The notes beneath the pieces were generated by a model. That model was not told the origin of the DNA. It ran no database searches and worked only from the letters and a program-made list of their open reading frames with translations. The position numbers and the translations under genes were made by a program. From Aptenodytes patagonicus (Eukaryota > Chordata > Aves > Sphenisciformes > Spheniscidae), in contig NC_134950.1 in assembly GCF_965638725.1 (NCBI RefSeq), forward strand, positions 8,246,101-8,310,100: a DNA stretch of 64,000 bases, given 5' to 3'. Below are positions 13,480 through 24,300 of the stretch, in pieces (the stretch's first letter is position 1; each line of letters begins with the position of its first letter).

Positions 13480-13930
13480 CTTCTTCCCGGCACGGTGACG
13501 CTTCGGGAAGCAGGGCGGCAGGTCTCAGCCGTTCACTGCTCCCAAAGCTGGCCCGGAAAGGGGCCTGTCAGAGTTGAGCCTCCCCCCGGCTGGGCTGCGC
13601 GCCTGGAGGAAGGGGGGACCCGGGCTTGCGGATGTGCGCCGGGGTTCCCCGCTGATATTTAGGCACCCTGTGCAGACCGGGTATCCGGGGTGTAGCCGCC
13701 GCAAACGTCTTCGGGCGACGGGGGGAGCCCTGGGGCGCGGGGACGGGCGGGCGGAGCCCCGGAACGGGTGGCGGCCCGCCCCGTGCTCCCGTCGGGGAGG
13801 CGGTGGCGGCGGCGGGCAGCGCCGCCCGGCGGGCGGGGCGCGGGCTATAAATCCGCCCCGCGGCGGCGGGCGGGCGGCGGTCAGAGCGCGGCAGCGGCGG
13901 CGCAGGGAGAGCGGTACCGCAGCAGGTAAG
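13480..13930 (+). promoter_or_regulatory. NDRG1: NDRG1 CpG-island promoter with TATA box
   Basis: GC content and CpG density rise sharply here compared with the AT-rich flanks. A TATAAAT box lies at 13,846-13,852, preceded by a GC-box-like run (GGGCGGGGCG, 13,831-13,840). Transcription should start about 30 bp downstream, near 13,876-13,883, where an initiator-like TCAGAG occurs. A CpG island combined with a good TATA box suits a stress- and hypoxia-inducible gene, which NDRG1 is known to be. A GCGTG core lies at about 13,214 and a TGACG half-site near 13,496. Both are short matches only. Confidence 0.8.
13880..13925 (+). other. NDRG1: NDRG1 exon 1 (non-coding 5'UTR)
   Basis: The 3' edge is set by a strong donor (CAG then GTAAGG at 13,926). 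The 5' edge is inferred from the TATA box and is uncertain by about 10 bases. There is no ATG in the exon, in keeping with the non-coding first exon of mammalian NDRG1. Joined to exon 2 it gives a very short leader of about 60 nt. Confidence 0.7.
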
Positions 13931-13943
13931 GGAGGGTCCCTCC

Positions 13944-14080
13944 GTCCACCCACCTACCTACCTACCTACCCACCCACCCACCCACCCACCTACCCATCTA
14001 TCTATCTATCCAACCAACCATCTACCTACCTATCCATCCATGCACCTACCTATCCATCCACCCACCCACCCACCCACCCC
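13944..14080. repeat. CCAC/CTAC/TATC tetranucleotide microsatellite
   Basis: About 137 bp of mixed CCAC, CTAC, CTAT and CATC units begin 18 bp after the exon 1 donor. The strand asymmetry is strong: pyrimidines and A on the + strand, G and T on the minus strand. Two sub-tracts, 13,969-13,987 and 14,061-14,080, consist of CCC runs separated by single A residues. They would form G-quadruplexes on the minus (template) strand. Confidence 0.9.
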
Positions 14081-17000
14081 TGTGGGCCTCACAGCCCCTT
14101 CGAGGGTGCATCCTTGCATCACCCTGCTCCTTTTTAGTTTTTCTTATCAATAAATCCCTTTCTCCCCCTCCTTCCAAGCAGGGCTTTCCCGGCTGCCGGT
14201 GGGGGAGCGGGTGGCTCTTGGCGGGATGGTGGCTGTGCGCTGGCGGGAGGGAACACTAGACGGAGCATCCAGGGCCGTACCCTGGCCCTTCTCGGTGGTG
14301 GGGGCAGCTGCTGGATGATGCTGCCACAGTCCAGGCTCCCCTGGCACCAGCGGACTGGGCTGGGCTGGAAAACAGCTGTGAAATGAAGGCACATACTTCT
14401 CCCTTGGAAGTTGACTGCTGGCGCTTGTTGCTTGTGTCTCTGCTCTCGTAGCTCTGCGTTGGATTTGGAGCAGAGGACAGACTTGACTGGTGTCCAGCCT
14501 TTACTAGTCAGTTGTTTCAGTGGGGTTATTGTCTTCATATGTGATGGTAGGTGCAGTTTGCCGTCCGTGCTTCCAGGCACTGCTCAGGTTCAGAGCACTT
14601 CATGGTAGTGTTTGCAGTGGAGGCGCAGCTGCGTACTGTGTCTGATGAAATAAGTGATTTCACTTCTGCTAGGAAGGATGTTTTGGTTAACACTTTCCAC
14701 TGTGTTATGGTTTTCCTATGAAACACTTGCAAACTGGCATTGCTCACTGTTTTACCCACTGTTTTATAAAGACCACAGTGCCTGATTTTGCACCCCATCC
14801 CCAGAATAGGACTCCCTTTAGGCTTCAGATAGAAGTATTTACCAACTATGTTATTTGGACATTTTTCCCCTCAGTTATCTGTTTAAATAGGAACTGTATT
14901 TTGAACCTAGAAAATGCAGTTGTAGTGGCGTGGAAGAGGTCAAAGACAACCTGAAGCTTTCTGTCCGGACTCTCTGCAAGGTGTTGCACTGTTTTGAATT
15001 CTTCTGGCTTTTTGTCAGCTTTTTTTTTTGTGTGTGTCCAAGTGTGTCAAAGATACACAGCTGCTGAAAAACTCACCATTCAGGGCAAGCAATGGAAATA
15101 GCCTGTAAACGGGAGCTATCAAATGCTTCAGGTAAACATGTGAGAAGCCTGCCTTGCTGTTTTTAGTCTTGGCTGTTACAGGCATAACTTACATCAAAAC
15201 TTCTGCCAGTGGCATTAAGCTGGTGCACTTTGAACTTGGCTCTGGGAACATGTTTTTTAAAATTTTGTGCTCTTTTAAACAGTCTAACGTAGTTTGACAT
15301 AGAATGACTGTGTTTTTATCACAAGTACTTGAGTAAACAGCAGGCAGCTAATGCTGTACAATGTCCTGTGCACAGCAAGAATTTAATGACTGTGGATGAA
15401 ATGGTAGAACTCAGGAGTAGGCGCAGCAAAAATAAAGTGTTCCTTAAAGGTTTGTACAGTCCCCTGAGCACTAATAAGCTCTGTGCCCTTCAAGAAGAAT
15501 AATGCATGAATGTGTTCAGGAGGAACTGTTGTGTGTTTTGACATGGAAAATACAGATGCAGTGGAAACAGGTTTTAACGTAGTAATGAGAGACTCCTTTA
15601 GGGTGTGTATGGTTTCTGTACCTAATATTTTTCAGTATAAACTGAACAGATGCCATGGCATAACGGTTTGGGGAACTGGAGACCGCAACTTCTGAGTTCC
15701 TTGCCCTGCAATTCAGCAGATACCTGAATGGGCTGGATTTCAACTTTGAACCAAAATTTCTACAATCAGTGAACTGAAAGATGAACTCATCCCCTTGAGA
15801 ATGGGCACTCTGCAAAAGTGGCTGGCCTTGAACCAGGCTGCGGGAGAGGAGTCTAGATGGTCTTGACAATCTGGGGTTTTCATCTGTTTCCCTTAGGAAA
15901 AAGGGTTTGTGTACTGATTCCCTACATTCATTGGCCACTTTGCCCAAGGTGACAGCAGGAGAGAGATATCAAAGTGTCAGGCGTCCACGGAATTTGGCAG
16001 TAGCCAAAGAAGTTACACCCACTGCTGAGGGAGCACTGCCACATGCACCTGCCTGTGTTTGGGAACCATCGTCCACACCACCAAAAAAACAGACTCTCTT
16101 AAGTTTTTCTGTTTCTCCCCTACACAATGGCTTTTTTGTTCTTGCCAAAATAAAAAGGAATGCTAAAACCGTGACAGATGATCTGGGTAGACTGTATGAA
16201 TGCTCAGTAAAAAAAGCAGAATCACCCAATTTTCTTCACTCCAGTGGGAGATACTCTGCTCTTTGAATATTCCTTTTTTGCACTATGACAGTTACGTGGG
16301 GACATCACGGTGCATGTTGGGAAGCACTTTGGCATGGGAGTCTGGTCCTTAAAAATACTTATAAGGCAGTTGAATAATTTGCTCTTGTAGTTCAGGTGGG
16401 ATTAGCAGTGAACTGTTGTGAGAAAAATTCTTTGATTCAGATTTTTAAACCAAAGTGATTAATTTGTTTGACTGAAGTGCAACATACATCTTCTCATGAG
16501 CAGCTTAAGGGATTTTTGGCAAACTTTTAACTTCCCACAGAAAATACTGTTTTTTCACTTAACTTCATTAGAGCCTGAGAATCTGTTGCACAAAATGTGG
16601 AGCATATATGTAATGAGACATTTCCTGCTTTTATTGTCTCAAAAAAGACAAAGAGTGAAAGAACGGATACAGAAGGGGTGAAACTGGATTGAAGCTCTTC
16701 AGAATGAAGACAACTAGAAACTGTGAAACTGTCAAAAATAATACAAATTCTAATTGTGGTGGATCAGCAGTGTTTACATTATGCATAAAGCTGGAAGCTT
16801 AAGGCAGCAAAAGCCCGTTTGCTGTCAGGGGAGAGTACAGCCTGGGAAACCAACGGCCTGAATCAGTTCAGTCCCAGCAGTATGCAGCAAGAGTGACTGT
16901 CTCTAGTTGCTCTGGTTTGACCACTTGAAAGGAAAACCTTCCAAAATCCGGGAGATGCAACTGTTTGATATTAATAGTGATGAAATGCTGGTTCTTGAGA

Positions 17001-20000
17001 CCAAGTACGACTTCCAGCTGACAGTTTGTTTACATCTAACTTCCACATCGTGTCACAGCACCTAGAAATCTCAGGCAGAAGTACAGAAGAGCCCACTTTG
17101 TCCTGTCACTGTTTCGCTAAATAAATGGTATTGTATGTAGACTGCCCTTTAGCTTCAGCTTTTAGGTGTAAATTTGTAAGTTTACCTAATGTGCGATGGT
17201 GCTGCCCCTGCAGCCTGCTTGGTGAAGAACTTTCCCGGACTGTTGAGTGGGGAGCAGATCTCCACCTGTCAGCAGGTCAAGGAAGCAATAGTTACCCCTC
17301 TGCCATCTGTCAAAAGCTCTGTCCCAAAAGTTGCAATTACCTTCTAGTACTGGAAAGTCATGGGAAATATTCTGAAACTGTTTAAAAGGCTGAGAGTAAG
17401 GCTATCCCATTTTCAGGTTTGGTGGTGTGTGTTGCTACGGATGACTAAAACCTGGGTTAGGCCTCTTGGAAATCAGTGGCTATGAATATAATGGCTATTG
17501 AACTTGGTGTTTCTCTCAAATGCTGGTGGTTTTTTTTCCCCTATCTGTGTCACTTCCAGAGCCCTGGGTCACTGCAGCGGAGCCAGTCAGTGGGAGGTAA
17601 TCCCTATTGTTAATTCCCTTTGGCTGCGGAGATGGAGCAGCAGTAAGGAACCATTCAGGGCTTCTCCTGAATATGTGATCATGTATCGTTAAAGTGTTGT
17701 TATGACATAATTAAACCCAGTACTGAGCGCCCATGAGAATCAGTACCATTATTCACCATTTAATCCAGCACAGCAAGTGCTCACAGAGTAAAGCCTGCAA
17801 TTATCCAAGTTTCAGACTCGAATGTGCAAGCTCCTATGTTGGACGATGCGGGAGATGAGTTTAGTTTTACTTTTAGCTAAGGGCTGCTGCAGGATCAGGC
17901 CTGTTTTGTTTCCCAACTGGCAGGAGAGCGTTGTCTTTGGATAATGCCCAGCGGTTTGTTGTCAAATGGGGTGTTCGCCACGCAGAGGTGCTCCGCAATG
18001 TGCTTGCTGATGCACAGCTGGACTGCCTGGGCTGATGAAATTTTCCACAGCTGTATCTGTTTGTACAAAGCAGGATGTATGTCAATTTTACTGCTCTTCT
18101 TTTGTGTGGCTGATCACGTTTCCTATGTTTCTTTTGGGTTTTGTGCTACTTCCTTTCAGTTAATTGTCACAATTTTAATATATCTTTTTCATCTGTCAGT
18201 CAGGTTTTTTCTCTTTATGGCTGGAAGCTGGTCAATGCAGATCTTCCTTTTCAAGCCCTGTTTTTCACTACTTTTCCAAGCCTTTAACTGGCTGCTTCCT
18301 GTCTGAACTAAGTATAGCTTCAAAAGTATAGCTCTTTTAGCTTCTTTTCTACCATGGATGTCCCAGTCTGCTAGTACTGTATGGGTGATGTCAAAATTAA
18401 TGGAAAGAGCAAACCTTAGAAGCTAGTGCAGCATGAAAACCTAACTGACTGTAAAACAAATCTTCCCATGTGCTTTCAACCATCCCTTCGGTTTTGTGTG
18501 TGTGTTGTGTTTTTTTAATGTCCTTGCCATTTTACCACTCTTCCAACTTGACTTCTTTAAGAAATGCTGATTTTTTTTTTTAGGAAGCAAAAACTAAGTG
18601 CTAAGGATCTTAATCTGTAATGTCCCTGACAAAGACTCTGTAGGTGGAGGCACTGATGTTCAAAGCAAAAGAGTCGTAATATATTTTATTTATATACATG
18701 TGTGTTTATTGGTAGGCATAAGGTGAAATGGAAAAGTAATCAGCAAAGTAGACTGCAACTTTTAAAGGAACCTTTATTTGTGAACACAGTAAGCAGACAT
18801 CCAGATGGGAAATGCACTGAGGAAGGAAGAATTGCTTTTGCTGTGGGTTTTTCATTTACTTCCTTCAGGAAGCTCATGTGCACCTTGTCAAACTAATGCT
18901 GTCATTTTCCTACTGCTATAGTTCTAGAGTGCTCTAAAGATATTTTGTATATATTGTATGTAACATACCCCTGCTAAATTTTAAGATGCATTTGTGTCCT
19001 TGGACAAAGTTGAGACATACTGGGTTATGTGACTATTCTATGAAATAGAGGCATTGAAGAGTTTTATGATGACCCTTTATATTTTGGCAAATTGAAAATA
19101 CTGTTTTTTTTCCTAGATGATATAATTTAAGAACACTGCATTTTTTTTTCATGTGAAACATACTGAATTTTATGAATTTTATGTATAAAATCCCAATCTT
19201 AAACAAAAACTTGGGCATGCATAACTCCAACCCATCTTGTAAACAAAGCCTGAAAAGTGATAACTGTAAGTTCTCTGCTTGGTGTAATAGATGCTAATCT
19301 GGAGCATGGATGGGTAAAGTTTTGGAAAAAAGTCAGCTGAGGATGAAGAATTGCTTTTTGCCCACTTTGAAGGATTTTGAAAGGCCTTGTTTTGAGAAGC
19401 AAGGAGTATTCTGGCATTGGATGGTGCTGACTGAGACACTCCCTCACCATTCCCATCTGTTGTGATACAGGCAGGAGTGTGCTCAGCCCTTAGGAAGATC
19501 ACGTTGTATTTCTAGGTGCTGAGGCTTGCAGGCAATGGAAGACTGTTACCCAAACCTAGTCCCGAGTAGTTCAGCATGTGCAAACGCTTAAATCTGGGTA
19601 ATTTTATAATGGGACTTTCTTGGTAAGAATGAAAGATGTGTCCATTACACAATGGTGGCCATTTGTGCAAAGTTTGAGTCCAGATAAAGATCCAGAATGC
19701 TAAAGTTCATCCTAGAAAAGGGGACTGGGAGCTCACAGGAACAAAATAATAGCCATAAATTATGCTTTCCTCCTCAAAAACAAACAAAAACTCTCTGACA
19801 CTTATCATGGAAAACTTCAGCCCAGACATCTTGGCAAGGGTTATAAAGAGAACTTGTAACAGCAATGGGCAAGCAATTTTAATAGGTGGTAGAACAAGTT
19901 GTATATGTACTCAGAAGCTGTAACCCATATAGTATGACCTAATGAATAAATGTAAATTAAGATACATCATCAACCTTAGCTGTGATGTTTTGTAATTTAA

Positions 20001-20819
20001 GTACTTATCTTTGCAACATCAACATGACAATGCAAAACACATAAAAAGAAACCACTGTATACTTGCAAGGGTGCAACCTAGAGAGCCAGATAGCATTCCT
20101 CATCTCTGAGTATACAACAAGCCTGTCCCTTCTGGAATAATCTCAGTACGTTTTTGCCTCTAACTTGCACAGAACCACCCACTTTTTGAAGCAGTTGCAG
20201 CTGGGCAGAAGCTATGATCTATTAAAGCATGGCAGATTGAGAATAGGAGGGGGTGGGGAGCATGGCCTGACACTGGTGAGCTGCAGGAACAATAGCTTGT
20301 TTCTTGTCTGTTTAGACTGCAATCTTTGTGGCAGAAACGGTCTCTTCCATGTTATGAAATGCTTAATGCATCTTTGCAGTATTTGTTATTTAATCTGCAC
20401 CCAAAGCCCAGCCTAACACCCAGGTGCGAGGCAAATGTCAGGATCTGTACCGATTCATCGCCTTTAATCTCTGCTTCAGACCTTTATGTTTGCAGTCAGT
20501 TGAAGGAGGAGTGGGGCAGATGCAGAGAAGGATGTTGGGAGGATGCTAGGAGGGTGCTGGGGCAGTGGAAGGAGACAAGCTGGCTTGGTGGGGTAAGAAA
20601 ACGAAGCCTGGGAAGGCAGCTGATTGCTCTTCACTCGTTCCAGCCTGTGGTGCTGACACCCACAGCCTGGAGTCATTTAAAGCTAAAGGACAATATTGGC
20701 ACCAGTACAAATGGGCATCGTGTGTTTCCAAATAGACTTAGGCTGCCACTCCGATGTCAGATTTCTTACGAAAGCCCCGGGTTCCCCTACCTCCACCCTG
20801 TGCCATCACGCTCTGCAAG

Positions 20820-21355
20820 GACTGTGTCGTGGTTTAACCTCAGCCGGCAACTGAGCACCACACAGCCGCTCGCTCACTCTCCCTGCCCCCGGTGGGATGG
20901 GGGAGAGAATTGGAAGATTAAAAGTGAGAAAACCCATGGGTTGAAATAAAAACAGTTTAATAATTGAAAATAATAATACTAAAAGAATATACAAAGCAAG
21001 TGATGCACAATGCAACTGCTCACCACCTGCCAACCAATGCCCAGCCAGTCCCCGAGCAGCGGCCCCCCCGGCCAGCTTTCCCCAGTTTATGTACTGACCA
21101 TGACGTCCCATGGTATGGAATGTCCCTTTGGCCAGTTTGGCTGTGCCCCCTCCCAGCTTCTTGTGCACCTCCAGCCTTCTCAGTCGGTAGAGCATGGGAA
21201 GCTGAAAAGTCCTTGACTAGTGTAAGCATTACCTAGCAACAACTAAAACATCGGTGTGTTATCAACATTGTTCTCATCCTAAATCCAAAACACAGCACTG
21301 TACCAGGTACTAGGAAGGAAATTAACTCTATCCCAGCTGAAACCAGGACAGACTG
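20820..21355. mobile_element. Solo LTR of an endogenous retrovirus, with 5-bp target duplication
   Basis: The element starts TGTCGTGG at 20,825 and ends CCAGGACA at 21,350 (526 bp), so it has the TG...CA ends of a retroviral LTR. It is flanked on both sides by the same 5 bases, GACTG (20,820-20,824 and 21,351-21,355). No internal gag, pol or env sequence is present, so this is a solo LTR left by recombination between two LTRs. The sequence resembles an LTR that I recall as abundant in neoavian genomes. A 5-bp duplication favours an ERVL-like or ERV1-like source over the usual 6 bp of ERVK, but the class is not proven. An AATAAA on the + strand (about 20,945) is a possible polyadenylation signal. 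The orientation is not certain. Confidence 0.88.
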
Positions 21356-24300
21356 TTTGCAGCCACGTCGGCCGTGAGCAGTGGCACTTGAGGAGGTGGG
21401 TTGGGATGACAGCAGTCTTCATAGCTAAGAAGTCCTGGGAATCGCTAGTATTTTTCATCTCTTTAAAGAAACTTCACATTATTGGAGATACCTCTGTGAA
21501 AAGTGGTTATGACCAGAAACAGGTGCCAGATGCTAAAGAAACCTGAATTTCAGAGAATTTCATTAGGGTTTGTAATCTGTCCTTCATGGAGTTGTGCTAT
21601 TACATTGTAGGCAGTATTAGGGATTGCTGCAACAGGAAAAAGCCCTAAGACATTGCAAGCTCTCCATTTCCCTGCCAGCTAGGAATACAATAGCTGCTCA
21701 TTATATTGGGGGGACAACAGAGGTGTCCAGCATAGGGGAGATGGGGACAGCAGGCATGTCCTTTGGCTAGCACACCAACCCTTCCCACAGTCAGTTTCTA
21801 CTCCTGTGAAGCATGGGAGGACCCCGAGCTTTCCAAGGAACATTCCTCATTGCATCCCACAGCGAGAGGATTGTGCAAACTGCGTTGCAACAGTTTTCTT
21901 GCTCAACATCTGTGGAGTAGGCAGAAGGGCTGCTTCCAGCTCACTTGGTTTTGATGCTACTATCAATGTGCAGCTGCCGGAGCATATCATACGTGTGAAG
22001 AGTAACCAGTCCCTGGTCTGAGGAATTGGCAGTTTAAAGGCTGTGTCCGATCTCGGAGCGATTGCAGCTGAACAGCTCTGCGCCCGTACAGGCACCGGCG
22101 CCAGAGGAAAAGGACTGGAGATGAGCCTGGAGATCTTGTCTTTCTAACTGCACTGGTATGCCAAAGCCGCAGGCAAGCATAGCTGTGGGACTCGCTGCAG
22201 ACCTGCACCTGCGCATTGTTTGTGAGAGCTCGGTGGAATCAGCTGCTGGCTCTGTCCTCGCAGTCGTCTCCGTGTGGCTTCATCTGGCTGTTACTTGGCA
22301 CAGGGCTCAAGTTCTTGGCTAAAACATTTCGGTTTTCTAATCAGATTGATTAGCACATAGCATAAGTCTAAACTTAGAAATGGCTAAAACTTCAAGCTCT
22401 TCTTGTTTTTTGGCTTTGAAAATCACTGTTATGCTACATGATTCTATGATTGTGCTCCTAAAAACCCACTTTTTTTTCTGGACACCAGCCTGAGCTCTTA
22501 CTTTCAACTAGAACCTTCACTAAAGCATGCTAGTGGATTTGCTCACAAAGGAGGTTGAAAGGAAATAAAAGCAAATTAGTTAGAAACAAGCAAAATAATT
22601 GAGTATTGGCAGTGTGCTGTGCTTGAAGAGGGCTGGATGATGGCGATTCACAGGACGTCTGTGAATCAGAGGCCACCAGGCAGCATAGTTGTTTCAGTTC
22701 CCTGATATTACTTAACTTAATGCTTTGGTTCCTGACCTTTTCTGATTTGAAACTTTAGGTTATTTGAGGGTTATGCTTCCAAGCTTCCTTTGTGTCAGGT
22801 TATTAACTTTTAGTTGCAAATTGAGATAGTCATGTATAGCTAGAGTGTAAGGAAGCCCAGAGAGTCCCAAGCAGTTGAGTGCCTTCAGCTTTTGACACTT
22901 GCATCTGACTAAACAGTTTGAGCAGCTACTTAACTGTCAAAAGTCATCTGTTTTTTTTAAAAGGGGAGAAACTTCTACTAAAACCTCTTTCTTGATTTAT
23001 TGTGTGGAACCACGTCAGAGAAAATCAGTAACTCAGTACACAAAGGACCTCGTGACACCAGTTCCTGTAACAAAGAGTAGCTTAAACAGGGCATGGTGTG
23101 GGCAGATGCTTATGCATGAACTGTTTTGGATGCTTGCAAAATGAGTAATTTTCAAATTAATCACAAACAGGAAGATTAGGTTTGTCAAGTTTATTATAAA
23201 ATACCTGAAATGTAAACTGCACTTAATGAAGGTGTGCATTGTGGACCATAACCATACATGGGTGCTAGTAACCGATGTCCACTTGTCTCTATTTAGTGGA
23301 GACAAGTTTTTTCAAGCTGGTCTCCAGTTTACAGTAACCATCACTTTTTATTTTAGGGCCAGTCAGACTAGTTTACAGCATTTACTGTTAATGACTGGAA
23401 GAGGTCTAACTGACCATACGTAAAGCTCAAATGCTGTTTGAGCATCACAGTAACTTTCCTTGCTTCACTGTCAGAGGCCTAAGCTGCTTTATTCTGACCT
23501 GGAACTGATGGGAATCTTTGCTAATCAACTTCTGCAGAGCTCTGGAGACATCTTAGCTCTCTCCATCCTTGCCTCATCCCTGCTGCTTTATGCTTTGAGC
23601 TGCTGCAGATGCACACAGCCTCAAATTGCCACCCCTGTCCTTCCTACCTGCTTTGGTGCCTGAGCTCTGAAGACACTTGTGGCTTTCAAGGGATAAAGTG
23701 CAGAGTGATGTGGCTGGCTTGGAAACACCTCCCACGTGTGGCCCTGGAGCCCGTCTCACGTGGTCCCTCTCTCTCCAAAGAGAGCAACACCAGTGCTTGG
23801 GAGCTGTGTCCATCAGTGCCCATGGCCTTCTCCCTCCTCTCTTTGCCATTAGACGCTCATGAGTATTTAATCCCATGTGTAAAGTGATTGCTGTTCCTCC
23901 TGCTTGCTCAGCCTGCAAAGGTGGAAATGCCGTCAGGCTGCTCTGGTGAGGTTACCCTTCTGTATATCAGTACTCAAAAAGAGAATAATCTCTGCTGCCA
24001 GTGTTTAAACAAGCTGTTTTGAGGAAATTGTCTTCTTTATGAAACGCTCAGGCAGGAGTCTTTTCCTGTTCTTTGTTTTCCACGATAACATGTAAATAAA
24101 AACCAGTTGGATATGAGGGCAGAGGTAAATCCTGTAGTTCTGGTAGCAGTTCCCCCAGCCCTTCATGGACGTGAGACCATCACACTTGATGCACCCTGTG
24201 GCACAAACTCAGACAGCCCTTATGTGTGTCTTCAGCAGAATGAGGTTTCAAACGAGGGATCTTTGAACTTGTTTCGCTTCTGTGCTTGGAATGAATTTGG

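Larger units (their letters stand above)
1..13480. other. Intergenic DNA upstream of NDRG1
   Basis: No recognisable protein-coding exon was found in this stretch. All open frames are short (under about 130 codons) and lack family resemblance. It contains one clear CR1 LINE fragment (about 3,830-4,890, minus strand), a small 18-bp tandem duplication near 12,223, two CACGTG boxes (9,676 and 11,270), and a doubtful minus-strand exon at 13,125-13,301. In mammals the upstream neighbour is ST3GAL1 on the same strand. I looked for its C-terminal coding exon and did not find it, although part of a long 3'UTR could lie here unseen. Confidence 0.6.

Noticed and set aside
1-13480. ST3GAL1 3' end (the expected upstream neighbour)
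   Set aside because: No sialyltransferase coding block was found. A 3'UTR alone cannot be recognised by eye.
13574-14137. 187-codon + strand open frame across the NDRG1 promoter and exon 1
   Set aside because: It runs through the CpG island, the TATA box and the CCAC microsatellite, giving repetitive Pro/Thr/Tyr translations. GC-rich DNA simply lacks stops here.
14134-14580. 148-codon minus-strand open frame in NDRG1 intron 1
   Set aside because: It is Pro/Ala/Arg-rich from local GC bias, with no recognisable family.
20326-20949. 207-codon + strand open frame in intron 1
   Set aside because: It enters the solo LTR at its 3' end, matches no family, and the first part has no coding character.
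20806-21195. 129-codon minus-strand open frame
   Set aside because: It lies almost wholly inside the solo LTR, which carries no coding sequence.
22437-22450. ATGATTCTATGATT, similar to the CR1 3' tail
   Set aside because: The sequence before it shows no CR1 3' end, so a 14-bp match is not enough to call an element.
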